Of a stretch of DNA of 64,000 nt, positions 9,202 through 16,599 are shown piece after piece. The stretch is from Cryobacterium gelidum (GTDB lineage Bacteria; Actinomycetota; Actinomycetes; Actinomycetales; Microbacteriaceae), in the NCBI RefSeq assembly GCF_004403985.1, contig NZ_SOHL01000015.1:62001-126000 (forward strand), in the 5' to 3' direction. Position 1 is the stretch's first letter. Each line of letters opens with the position of its first letter. The position numbers and the translations under genes were made by a program. The notes below the pieces were generated by a model. That model was not told the DNA's origin, did no database searches, and was given only the letters and a program-made list of their open reading frames with translations.

Positions 9202-9573
9202 TTACGGTCGTTTGACCCGGTGCGCAGCGATGAGTCGTTCCGATTCATCGAGGTCGATGAGTCCCCCGGCGACGCCGATCACGAAATCGAAACCCTCAGC
9301 GACGGTGAAATCGTGGGCGAAACCGTTGATCCAGAGAAAAAGCACCATGAGGGTCCAGCCGGTGCGCTTGTTGCCGTCCCTCAGCGGATGATTATGCACG
9401 AGCGATTCAAGCAGGGCCGCAGCCTTGCGATCGAAGCTCGCGTAGGCATCCGTTCCGAACGTGGACGCGGACGGTCGCGCGAGTGCGGACACCAGCAGGC
9501 CGGCATCTCGTGCATGGAATCCGTACCGCCCGGTGACCTGCAGTGCGTCAGCGACCTCCAGGTACTGGGTCAC
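9202..9573 (-). CDS. doc: Fic/Doc family toxin (death-on-curing type)
   Basis: 123 residues, the typical size of Doc toxins. The Fic active-site loop HPLRDGNKRTGW (His62 to about residue 73) matches HxFxDGNKR, with Leu in place of the Phe. Doc proteins phosphorylate EF-Tu and arrest translation; that activity is family knowledge. The ATG at 9573 overlaps the TGA of the upstream antitoxin by four bases (ATGA), the standard coupling of toxin-antitoxin pairs. Chromosomal and with no mobile element in view. Confidence 0.88.
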   Translation of the reverse strand: MTQYLEVADALQVTGRYGFHARDAGLLVSALARPSASTFGTDAYASFDRKAAALLESLVHNHPLRDGNKRTGWTLMVLFLWINGFAHDFTVAEGFDFVIGVAGGLIDLDESERLIAAHRVKRP

Positions 9574-9776
9574 GCGTCCTCGAGGCGCTGCAGCAACCCG
9601 GCGTCGTGGCTCAGCACGAATTGCAGGCCGGATTCGATCTCGGTGCGCCGCCAGTAGTGGTCGACAATCAATGTTGCGCCCTGGAGCAGCAATGCGTGCT
9701 TCGACACATGCTGCGCCGTCGCGAGTGCCTCAAGCTGGCGGTCGAGTTCCTCCGGGATGCGCACGTTGATGGCCAT
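9570..9776 (-). CDS. Ribbon-helix-helix antitoxin of the Doc pair
   Basis: 68 residues. The N-terminus MAINVRIPEELDRQLEAL has the beta-strand then amphipathic helix pattern of ribbon-helix-helix DNA-binding proteins, and the C-terminal half (HYWRRTEIESGLQFVLSHD) would be the toxin-neutralising part. It precedes and overlaps the doc gene by four bases, so it is made first and is the natural antitoxin and operon autorepressor. It is not a Phd-type antitoxin by sequence, which makes this an RHH-Doc combination. Confidence 0.8.
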   Translation of the reverse strand: MAINVRIPEELDRQLEALATAQHVSKHALLLQGATLIVDHYWRRTEIESGLQFVLSHDAGLLQRLEDA

Positions 9777-9826
9777 ACAAAAAGGTATCGCTCCTCATGC
9801 ATTGCGACAAGGGGCCCGTGGGCTGT

Positions 9827-10789
9827 TCAGGCGACGCGCTCGCGAAAGGCGCGCAGGGCGAGTGCGTCGTCTTCCCAGGCTCCGCCCTCGTGCCCGTTGT
9901 ACGGCCAGACCGTGATCTGCTTCGGTCCGGCGTAATTGTTATAGGCCGCGAACACGGTTGACGGCGGGCAGATCGGATCCATCAGCGCCGCCGTCATGGT
10001 CACCGGCGCGGTGGCGCGCTTGGCAAAGTTGACGGCGTCGAAGTAGGCCAGTACGTCGTGCACCTGTGCCACCCTCAGCCGATTGGTTGCGAGGTACTGG
10101 GCGATCTCACGGTACGGCAACGCGTCGGTGATGACGGATGCCCTCGGAAAGTCGCAGAGAAACGGCACGAGCGCAACCACGGCGGCCAGATCGGGCACGA
10201 GCCCAGCCACGGCAAGCGCGATCCCGCCACCCTGGCTGATGCCCACGACGCCCACTCGCGCAGAGTCGACATATTCGAGGCTGCGGGCTGCAGCGACGGC
10301 GCGCACCGCATCGGTGAACAGCCGACGGTAGTAGTAGGTTTCGCGGGAATCGATGCCGCGAGTCAGAAATCCGGGCACCTGGGGTCCGCTGCCCGCATCG
10401 TCGCCCGTGTCTCCGGTGCTCCCGCTGAATCCCTGACCACGCAGGTCCATGTCGAAGTGAGCGTACCCGGCGGATGCCCACAGCAGGTTCTCGAACGCCT
10501 GCCCGCGCCCCCGGCCATAACCGTGGAACTGCACGACGGTCGGCAACGGAGCGCCTGCGCCACGGGGAACGCGCAACCACGCCTTGATCGGCTGCCCGGC
10601 GAACCCCGCGAACGTCACGTCGAACACGTCGAGCGTGCTCAGCCCGGAGTCGACCCGCGTGGCGATGACATTGAGCGGATATCTGTCGGCCTCGGCGAGT
10701 GTGTCTGCCCAGAACGCGTCGAAATCGGCGGGGTCGACTTGACCGCTGCGATAGGTGCGGAGTTCGGCTTCGGGCAGGTCGGTGTACAT
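9827..10789 (-). CDS. Acetylxylan esterase / cephalosporin-C deacetylase family hydrolase
   Basis: 320 residues from ATG 10789, matching the 318-325 residues usual for the AXE1 (carbohydrate esterase 7) family; an upstream in-frame codon would add 16 unconserved residues. Family signatures: RGQGFS (RGQ motif, about residue 117), GISQGGG nucleophile elbow (Ser about 183) and the histidine in NGHEGG near residue 299; the acid is in MDPICPPST. Deacetylates xylo-oligosaccharides and similar acetyl esters, without signal peptide, so intracellular. The C-terminal part MDPICPPSTVFAAYN is typical of the family. Confidence 0.9.
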   Translation of the reverse strand: MYTDLPEAELRTYRSGQVDPADFDAFWADTLAEADRYPLNVIATRVDSGLSTLDVFDVTFAGFAGQPIKAWLRVPRGAGAPLPTVVQFHGYGRGRGQAFENLLWASAGYAHFDMDLRGQGFSGSTGDTGDDAGSGPQVPGFLTRGIDSRETYYYRRLFTDAVRAVAAARSLEYVDSARVGVVGISQGGGIALAVAGLVPDLAAVVALVPFLCDFPRASVITDALPYREIAQYLATNRLRVAQVHDVLAYFDAVNFAKRATAPVTMTAALMDPICPPSTVFAAYNNYAGPKQITVWPYNGHEGGAWEDDALALRAFRERVA

Positions 10790-10902
10790 GACTGCCAGCC
10801 TAGAGCGCCCGGCCGCCGCGGCCCGGCCGGGCGTCACGCACCGACATTCTCTTTCGGCAGCCCCGCCGCGTGGTCAGGCAGCAGCCGGTGCGGGGCGGTA
10901 GC

Positions 10903-12168
10903 TTACTTCACTGCGGCGAGGTCGATGAGCGCGAGGCGCAGCTGATCGACGGCCCAGTCCACGTCCTCCGCAGAGACCACGATCGGCGGCGCGAGGCGAA
11001 TGGTCGAGCCGTGCGTGTCCTTGGCGAGCACGCCGCGGGCGAGAAGTGCCTCACAGACCACCCGGCCTGGGGCGAGCGACGGGTCGATGTCGATTCCGGC
11101 CCAGAGCCCCACACCGCGCACGGCGATCACTCCGTGGCCGATCAGCGCGGAGAGCCCCGCGTGCAAGCGCGCGCCCAGCTCGGTCGCGCGCTGCTGGTAT
11201 TCGCCGGTGGCCAGCATATTCACAACGGCCAGGCCGACGGCCGCGGCGAGCGGGTTGCCGCCGAAGGTCGAGCCGTGCTCGCCCGGGTGCAGCACGCCGA
11301 GAATGTCGGTGTTGCCGACCACGGCCGAGACGGGAACAATGCCGCCGCCGAGCGCTTTACCGAGCAGGTAGAGGTCGGGCACGACGCCCACGAGGTCGCA
11401 GGCGAAGGTCGAGCCGGTGCGGCCGAGGCCCGACTGAATCTCGTCGGCGATGAATAAGACGTTGTGCCGCGTGCTGATCTCGCGCACCGCGGGCAGGTAC
11501 GACGGCGGTGGAACGACAATGCCGGCCTCGCCCTGGATGGGCTCAAGCAGCACGGCAACGGTGTTCTCGTCGATTGCAGCTTCGAGCGCTGCAGCATCGC
11601 CGTAGGGCACGGTGCGAAAACCGGGCGTGAACGGGCCGAAGTCGGCCCGGGCCGATTCGTCGTCGGAGAAGCTGATGATGGTGGTGGTGCGGCCGTGGAA
11701 GTTGCCGGCGGCGACGATGATGTTGGCCAGGTCGGGCGCGACGCCCTTGACCCGGTAACCCCAGGCGCGGGCGACCTTGATGCCGGATTCCACCGCTTCG
11801 GCGCCGGTGTTCATCGGCAGCACCATGTCTTTTCCGGCGAGTTCGGCGAGCGCGGTCACGAACGGACCGAGCTGGTCGTTGTAGAAGGCCCGACTGGTCA
11901 GGGTGATACGGCCCAGCTGCGCGCGGGCAGCGGCCAGCAGTACCGGGTTGGAGTGCCCGAAGTTCACGGCGGAGTACGCGGCGAGGCAGTCCAGGTAGCG
12001 GTGACCGGCGACATCCGTGACCCAGGCGCCGTCACCGGAGGCAACGACGACCTCGAGCGGGTGGTAGTTGTGCGCGGCGTGCGCGCTTTCCTGCATGATC
12101 AGGGCAGCGGCCGCCGGCGAAACGGTTGCGGCGGCTACGGCCTGCGCGTCGGTCAGGTTCGTGGTCAT
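10903..12168 (-). CDS. rocD: Ornithine aminotransferase
   Basis: 421 residues from ATG 12168, chosen for the AAGGAG at good spacing. PLP-dependent class III aminotransferase: ornithine plus 2-oxoglutarate gives glutamate-5-semialdehyde and glutamate. The fold-I landmarks are FHGRTTT, the aspartate in FIADEIQSGLGRTG, and the PLP lysine in LLGKALGGG; the STFGGNPLA block is characteristic of RocD. It follows ddaH by about 60 bases on the same strand, and putA, which handles the product, lies about 9 kb away. The pairing with ddaH suggests arginine or methylarginine breakdown with Lrp-type control. Confidence 0.94.
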   Translation of the reverse strand: MTTNLTDAQAVAAATVSPAAAALIMQESAHAAHNYHPLEVVVASGDGAWVTDVAGHRYLDCLAAYSAVNFGHSNPVLLAAARAQLGRITLTSRAFYNDQLGPFVTALAELAGKDMVLPMNTGAEAVESGIKVARAWGYRVKGVAPDLANIIVAAGNFHGRTTTIISFSDDESARADFGPFTPGFRTVPYGDAAALEAAIDENTVAVLLEPIQGEAGIVVPPPSYLPAVREISTRHNVLFIADEIQSGLGRTGSTFACDLVGVVPDLYLLGKALGGGIVPVSAVVGNTDILGVLHPGEHGSTFGGNPLAAAVGLAVVNMLATGEYQQRATELGARLHAGLSALIGHGVIAVRGVGLWAGIDIDPSLAPGRVVCEALLARGVLAKDTHGSTIRLAPPIVVSAEDVDWAVDQLRLALIDLAAVK

Positions 12169-12190
12169 TGCGTGCTCCTTGAGATCAATG

Positions 12191-12235
12191 TTCGCGGTGT
12201 TGACCGTCGCGGTGTTGACAGTCGCGGTGTCATCG
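12191..12235. repeat. 15-bp tandem repeat (3 copies) over the ddaH stop and rocD leader
   Basis: Units 12191-12205, 12206-12220 and 12221-12235 share the core TCGCGGTGTTGAC, the last one diverging after TCGCGGTGT. The array begins at the stop codon of ddaH (12230-12232) and ends about 20 bases before the rocD ribosome-binding site, so it forms the intercistronic leader. Confidence 0.85.
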
Positions 12236-13084
12236 GCGCAGCTCGAGCGTGCAGCACTTGACGCCGCCGCCACCCAACAGCAGCTCGGACAGGTCGACGC
12301 CGATCGGGTTGTAGCCGCGGGCGCGCAGCTGGCGTTCGAAGTCCTTGGCGCGGGCCGCGATGACGACGTTGTAGCCGTCGGAGTAGGAGTTGAGGCCCAA
12401 AATGGCGGCGTCTTCCTCGGTGACGATGACCGCGTCGGGGTAACGTTCCTGCAAAATGGCCAGGCTTGGAGCGTCGAAGGCGCTCGGCAGGTAGGCGATG
12501 TTGGTGTCGTCGAGCACGGCGACGGCGGTGTCGAGGTGGTAGAAGCTCGGGTTGACCAGGCGCAGCGTGATCACCGGGCGGCCGGCGATGTTCGAGAGTT
12601 CGGCGTGGCTGTTTGAGTCGCTGCGAAAGCCGGTGCCGGCCAGGATGACGTCGCCGACCAGCAGAAAGTCGCCCTCGCCCTCGTTGGTCTCGACCGGTAC
12701 GCGCACGTCGAAGCCGTTGGCGCCAAACCAGTCCATGTAAGCGGGGCCCTCGGGCTGGCGCTCGACATGGGTGAATTTAGCGCCGTAGGCCTGGTTGTCG
12801 ATCACGAAGCCACCGTTGGCCGCGTAGACCATGTCGGGCAGGCCGTCGATGGGGTCGATCAGGTGTACGTCGAAGCCGAGGCCGACGTAGGTGTCGTGCA
12901 GAGTCTGCCACTGCTTGACGGCGAGCGAGGTGTCGGTGGGCAGGGCCGGGTCCATCCAGGGGTTGATGCGGTAGACCACGGTGAAAAACTGCGGCCTGCA
13001 CATGAGAACGGTGCGCTTGGTGGCGGTGCGCACGGGGATGGCCGGTTCTTCGGCGAGAACGGGGGTGGCTTGGTCGATCGACAT
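12230..13084 (-). CDS. ddaH: Dimethylarginine dimethylaminohydrolase / arginine-deiminase-fold amidinohydrolase
   Basis: 284 residues. Guanidine-modifying enzyme; family members hydrolyse methylarginines (or arginine) to citrulline and an amine. The catalytic histidine is in NPSFYHLDT and the nucleophilic cysteine in GGGGVKCCTLEL at the extreme C-terminus (Cys277 aligns best with the known position). The N-terminal MCRPQFFTVVYRINPWM is characteristic of the bacterial DDAH-like group found with rocD. AGGAG precedes ATG 13084. Divergent from an Lrp gene, and followed by rocD; a strict substrate call (dimethylarginine, arginine or another guanidino compound) is not possible from sequence. Confidence 0.85.
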   Translation of the reverse strand: MSIDQATPVLAEEPAIPVRTATKRTVLMCRPQFFTVVYRINPWMDPALPTDTSLAVKQWQTLHDTYVGLGFDVHLIDPIDGLPDMVYAANGGFVIDNQAYGAKFTHVERQPEGPAYMDWFGANGFDVRVPVETNEGEGDFLLVGDVILAGTGFRSDSNSHAELSNIAGRPVITLRLVNPSFYHLDTAVAVLDDTNIAYLPSAFDAPSLAILQERYPDAVIVTEEDAAILGLNSYSDGYNVVIAARAKDFERQLRARGYNPIGVDLSELLLGGGGVKCCTLELRR

Positions 13085-13248
13085 GGGGCTCCTTCGGGGA
13101 TCCGCAGGCCTTCAACCGACGGAACTCTGGGTGGGTGGCGGACCAGGTCGCTCACGAGAGCCCGGAACGATCGAGTTGTGATCGGTCCGAGACGCCTCTC
13201 TCAGTCTCACACAGCATGAATCAATGTTTTACGCTGATCTGCGCAAGA

Positions 13249-13261
13249 AATCTTCGAGATT
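13249..13261. promoter_or_regulatory. Candidate Lrp/AsnC operator in the ddaH-lrp divergent region
   Basis: AATCT-TCG-AGATT is a perfect 13-bp palindrome 49 bases before the Lrp start at 13310, within the 225-bp region separating the divergent genes. This region is less GC-rich than the coding DNA and presumably carries both promoters. Assignment to the neighbouring Lrp protein is inference. Confidence 0.4.
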
Positions 13262-13309
13262 CTCGGGTTGAACGCAATTTTGTGTAGGGCATCCCCCTAG
13301 ACTCGGCCC

Positions 13310-13747
13310 ATGGACAACCTCGACCACAGCATTCTCGATCTGCTGCGACAGAATGCGCGCGCCGGCTATGGCGACATCGGTTCGATAGTGGGGCTGTCGG
13401 CATCCGCGGTCAAGCGTCGCGTTGATCGGCTGGTGGCCGACAAGGTCATTCGCAGCTTCACCATCCAGGTTGATCCGGCCGTTGACGGCATGAGCACGGA
13501 AGCCTATGTCGAGCTGTTCTGCCGGGGCACCGTGGCGCCCGACGAATTGCTGCGCATTCTCGCGGGCGTGCCCGAGGTCGTCGATGCGGGAACCGTCACC
13601 GGCAGCGCCGACGCCATGGTGCACATTCGCGCCCGCGACATTCCGGGTCTGGAGGCGGCGCTCGAAAAGGTGCGCCTCGCCCCCAACGTCGATCACACCC
13701 GCAGTGCGATCGTGCTCTCCCGCCTGATCCACCGCTCGATCCAGTAG
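13310..13747 (+). CDS. Lrp/AsnC family transcriptional regulator
   Basis: 145 residues, full family length. N-terminal HTH (LDHSILDLLRQNARAGYGDIG and SASAVKRRVDRLVADKVI, residues about 4-50) then the alpha/beta RAM ligand domain with VTGSADAMVHIRA. Divergently transcribed from ddaH-rocD, the arrangement typical of AsnC-type local regulators that respond to an amino acid; here arginine, ornithine or a relative is the likely effector. ATG at 13310 follows a short leader. Confidence 0.9.
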   Translation: MDNLDHSILDLLRQNARAGYGDIGSIVGLSASAVKRRVDRLVADKVIRSFTIQVDPAVDGMSTEAYVELFCRGTVAPDELLRILAGVPEVVDAGTVTGSADAMVHIRARDIPGLEAALEKVRLAPNVDHTRSAIVLSRLIHRSIQ

Positions 13748-13756
13748 CGCGGTGTC

Positions 13757-14524
13757 CTACTCGGCCAGCGGCTTTTGGCGTACCGGGGAGACCAGGTGTA
13801 GCAGGGTGACCGCGGCGATCGACCCGGCGCAGAGAAGTCCTGCGAGCACGACGATCTGAAACCGGCCGGCCTCCAGCGGCGAAGCTCCGCCGAAGATCGC
13901 GCCCACGAACGCGCCAGGCAGCGTGACCAGCCCCGTGGTCTTGGTCTGGTCTGTCGACGGAATGATGGCGAAATAGACGGCCCGTCGTGCTAGTTCGCGG
14001 GTGGACTGCCGCGGTGTGGCCCCGAGCGCGAGCCAGCCCTCGACCTCATCCCAGTGGTCGCCGACGGCCTCGGAGAACCGGCGGCCGCTGAGCGTCGCGA
14101 TCGACATGGCATTGCCGATGACGATGCCGCCGATGGCGAGCACGTAGCGCGGTGAGAATTCGATCGCCCCGGTCGCGAAAACAATGGTGAGCGTGACCAC
14201 GACGCCGAGCCCCATCGCCGCAGCCACGCGAACCAGGTGCGCACGAGTGAAGCCGATCCGGCGAGTGACAGTGCCGACAGCTGCCGAGAACATGACGAGC
14301 AGCCCGACGCCGACCCAGAGCGGATCGTTGATGATCCCACTGAGAACAAGGCTGATCGCGGCCAGCTGCAGGGTTCCGCGCAACAGGGCGAGCGCAGGGG
14401 CGAACGGATGCTGGGTTTGATAGAGGCGCAACACCGTCACGACGACCGCCAGCAGCAGCACGACCCCGACCAGGGTGGGAAGCAGATCGGCCAGCTCGTC
14501 GGGGAGGTCGGCCGGAAAGGTCAT
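13757..14524 (-). CDS. UPF0014 / FetB-like membrane permease
   Basis: 255 residues with about seven hydrophobic segments. The family-specific block LRGTLQLAAISLVLSGI near residue 48-64 and ATLSGRRFSEAV and LGATPRQS motifs identify the UPF0014 group, whose E. coli member FetB pairs with the ATPase FetA and is linked to iron homeostasis and oxidative-stress resistance. No ATPase lies next to it here. Convergent with the Lrp gene, nine bases apart. Function in metal export is inference by family. Confidence 0.8.
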   Translation of the reverse strand: MTFPADLPDELADLLPTLVGVVLLLAVVVTVLRLYQTQHPFAPALALLRGTLQLAAISLVLSGIINDPLWVGVGLLVMFSAAVGTVTRRIGFTRAHLVRVAAAMGLGVVVTLTIVFATGAIEFSPRYVLAIGGIVIGNAMSIATLSGRRFSEAVGDHWDEVEGWLALGATPRQSTRELARRAVYFAIIPSTDQTKTTGLVTLPGAFVGAIFGGASPLEAGRFQIVVLAGLLCAGSIAAVTLLHLVSPVRQKPLAE

Positions 14525-14593
14525 GGCTCGAGCCTACCCAGCGACCGCACGCAAGCGCGCCCGACGCCGGCCCGCAATAAGATACCCCGGGAA

Positions 14594-14608
14594 CGTACCG
14601 TTGGTACG
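14594..14608. promoter_or_regulatory. Candidate GntR (YtrA-type) operator
   Basis: CGTACC-GTT-GGTACG is a perfect 15-bp palindrome 60 bases upstream of the GTG start of the first GntR gene. Position and symmetry suit autoregulation by that protein; binding is not shown. Confidence 0.5.
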
Positions 14609-14667
14609 AGGTTGCAGCATCCGTTGTGGCGAGGCAAAATTACCCATAACGTTGAACGGAGGGTCCC

Positions 14668-15045
14668 GTGCCCGCTTCATTTCTTGCCATTGATCCCGAG
14701 TCGGCTACGCCGCCGTTCGAGCAGTTGCGCAGCCAGGTGATTGCGGCCGTACGCTCCGGCGAGTTGGCCCACGACGCCCGCTTGCCGACCGTGCGGGCCC
14801 TGGCCGCCGAGCTGGGCCTGGCCACGAACACGGTCGCGCGCGCTTATCGCGAGCTGGAACGGGACAGCGTGATAGAAACGCGTGGGCGGTTCGGATCATT
14901 CATCGCTCCCAACGGCGATGCGGCCGATCGCAATGCGCAGGCGGCAGCCGATGCCTTCGCATTGCGCATCGAGCAACTCGGCGTGAGCCCGGCCGCGGCG
15001 CTCGCCCTCGTTACCGACGCCCTGGACCGCCGTTACGACGCCTGA
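14668..15045 (+). CDS. GntR family regulator, YtrA subfamily (first copy)
   Basis: 125 residues from GTG 14668, preceded by CGGAGGG. The whole protein is a winged helix plus a short C-terminal dimerisation helix, the hallmark of YtrA-type GntR proteins: TPPFEQLRSQVIAAV, LPTVRALAAELGLA, NTVARAYRELERD and IETRGRFGSFI in order. It is clearly paralogous to the GntR gene at 16156 (most residues of the DNA-binding domain identical). YtrA regulators usually control ABC exporters; here the only partner is the membrane protein that follows at 15113. Confidence 0.9.
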   Translation: MPASFLAIDPESATPPFEQLRSQVIAAVRSGELAHDARLPTVRALAAELGLATNTVARAYRELERDSVIETRGRFGSFIAPNGDAADRNAQAAADAFALRIEQLGVSPAAALALVTDALDRRYDA

Positions 15046-15066
15046 CCATCGGCCTTGCGCCGCGGA

Positions 15067-15092
15067 TTTTGTATTGCTACTCTGGTACAAAA
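15067..15092. promoter_or_regulatory. Inverted repeat upstream of the membrane-protein gene
   Basis: TTTTGTA and TACAAAA are perfect 7-bp arms separated by 12 bases, followed by ATATATACAAAGGGAGG leading to the GTG start at 15113. Wide-spaced TGTA/TACA arms recall published YtrA sites (about AGTGTA-N13-TACACT), so this is a candidate operator for one or both flanking GntR proteins. Confidence 0.5.
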
Positions 15093-15112
15093 TATATACA
15101 AAGGGAGGTTTT

Positions 15113-16159
15113 GTGGATACGGTCGTACTGATCCTGGCAGCGCTAGTCCTGGCGGGTCTCGGCATCCGGTTGATCCATAACGCACGTGCCGAACCGCGCA
15201 GGCGGATGCTGCAGGCCTACTCCCGGCAGGTCGGGCTCGCGTTGGTTCCTGAGATCGTTCCCGAGCTGTCTGGCCGGATCTATCGCCGCGAACGCTCGGG
15301 GGTCGTCGGGTCGATGGTGGGGCTCGTTCTGAGCGTGGCGGCGCTCGTCGTGACGGACGGCAGCCAGAACCCGTGGAACGGGCTTCTGGTCGTTGTCGCG
15401 ATGACGGTCGGGTCGACGGTCGCCCTCATCGGCAACGATTCCCGCTCGGCGTTCGCCCCTGTGGCCGAAGCGCCGCGACTAGCGCGCAGCGACTCTCCCG
15501 GGCTGGCCGACTACGTCACCCCTCTGCACCGCACGTTCTCACTGGGTCTGCTGGCCCTCGCCACCCTGAGCTACATCGCCGTGCTTGGGATCATCGCCAT
15601 CAACCCGGATCGGGTGTTCGATGATGTCCTGGTGCGCACGATTCTCTGGCCGTCTGGACTGGTGCTGGCGCTGGCAACCGCTGCGAGCCTGGTGACCTGG
15701 GCGGCGGCGAACGCTCTGCTAGGGCGCGGCCAACCGGCCAGCACGTACATGCAACTTGCCTGGAGTGACGCTTTTCGCAGCACCACCCTGCGCAGCCTCG
15801 TCGCGATCCCCGGGATCATCGCCGCCGTGAGCTCCTGCGTGCTGTTCCTCTCCTTGAGCGAGGCCATCAACCTGCCGGTGCCCGGCTCGATCGGCGCGAT
15901 TCTGGGCGGGTCGTTCACGATCATGGGCCCGGTGCTCATCGTCGTGCTGGCCAGCTGGAGCCTTACGTGCACGCGCAATCGCAGCAGGACGCACTTTCTG
16001 CGCAGGCTGTGGCCCGAGACGGCCGTCGAACTCGATCGTCGCCGCGCAAGCGGTGCCGCCGCCGGGAACGATCAGCCCGGCGACCAGCGCGGCGACCAGC
16101 GCGGCGATCAGCGCGGCGATCAGCCCAATCAGGGCGACCGAACGAAGACTCCGGCATGA
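15113..16159 (+). CDS. Multi-pass membrane protein of unknown function, GntR-flanked
   Basis: 348 residues from GTG 15113, chosen for the AAAGGGAGG seven bases upstream; the frame is open to 15074 but that part lacks a ribosome site. Hydrophobic segments at about residues 3-20, 63-80, 88-106, 143-165, 178-205, 235-258 and 268-290 suggest six or seven membrane passes, with an N-terminal anchor followed by a basic cytoplasmic stretch. The C-terminus is hydrophilic and ends in GDQR tetrapeptide repeats. I do not recognise the family. The stop overlaps the start of the second GntR gene (ATGA), so the two are translationally coupled. A regulated envelope-stress or antimicrobial-peptide function is a guess from the YtrA context. 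Confidence 0.8.
   Translation: MDTVVLILAALVLAGLGIRLIHNARAEPRRRMLQAYSRQVGLALVPEIVPELSGRIYRRERSGVVGSMVGLVLSVAALVVTDGSQNPWNGLLVVVAMTVGSTVALIGNDSRSAFAPVAEAPRLARSDSPGLADYVTPLHRTFSLGLLALATLSYIAVLGIIAINPDRVFDDVLVRTILWPSGLVLALATAASLVTWAAANALLGRGQPASTYMQLAWSDAFRSTTLRSLVAIPGIIAAVSSCVLFLSLSEAINLPVPGSIGAILGGSFTIMGPVLIVVLASWSLTCTRNRSRTHFLRRLWPETAVELDRRRASGAAAGNDQPGDQRGDQRGDQRGDQPNQGDRTKTPA
16067..16126. repeat. 12-bp coding tandem repeat (GDQR repeats) at a gene 3' end
   Basis: Units of the form GGCGACCAGCGC run 16079-16090, 16091-16102, 16103-16114 (GAT variant) and 16115-16126, with a degenerate unit at 16067-16078. In frame they encode NDQP-GDQR-GDQR-GDQR-GDQP in the C-terminal tail of the membrane protein. 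The unit length is a multiple of three, so copy-number changes would not break the frame. Confidence 0.85.
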
Positions 16160-16518
16160 TGCTGCTGGTCGATCCGCGCTCGGCGACCCCGCCGTACGAA
16201 CAGCTACGGGTGCAGGTGCTCGCCGCGGTGCGCTCGGGCGATCTGGCCCCCGGTGACAAGCTGCCAACGGTGCGCAAGCTCGCCGAAGATTTGGGGCTCG
16301 CCGCCAACACTGTCGCCCGCGCCTATCGCGAGCTCGAGCGTGACGAGGTCATCGAAACGCGCGGCCGCAACGGATCCTTCATCGCAGCGAGCGGAAATGC
16401 CGCCCAGCAACAGGTGCAGGCTGCCGCCGTCGCATTCGCCGGCAAGGCGCGACAGCTCGGCGTGTTGCCCGAGGAAGCGCTCGCGTTTGCGCGCGCTGCC
16501 CTCGGCATCCGTTCGTAG
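16156..16518 (+). CDS. GntR family regulator, YtrA subfamily (second copy)
   Basis: 120 residues from ATG 16156 (a second ATG follows immediately at 16159). Motifs in order: TPPYEQLRVQVLAAV, LPTVRKLAEDLGLA, NTVARAYRELERD, IETRGRNGSFI, closely matching the copy at 14668. It overlaps the stop of the membrane-protein gene by four bases. Two near-identical regulators bracketing one membrane gene imply a local duplication, with heterodimer formation or opposing control possible. Confidence 0.9.
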   Translation: MMLLVDPRSATPPYEQLRVQVLAAVRSGDLAPGDKLPTVRKLAEDLGLAANTVARAYRELERDEVIETRGRNGSFIAASGNAAQQQVQAAAVAFAGKARQLGVLPEEALAFARAALGIRS

Positions 16519-16570
16519 CGACAAGGAGGCGGGCGAGTCCCGGACCTCGTGTGCACGGGGCACGCACCGT

Positions 16571-16588
16571 TCGGGGCCCGGGCCCCGA
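16571..16588. terminator. 18-bp perfect palindrome between converging genes
   Basis: TCGGGGCCC joined to GGGCCCCGA forms a perfect inverted repeat between the GntR stop (16518) and the oleD stop (16600). Such GC-rich hairpins without T-runs commonly serve as bidirectional terminators in actinobacteria. Confidence 0.5.
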
Positions 16589-16599
16589 CCACATTGGGG

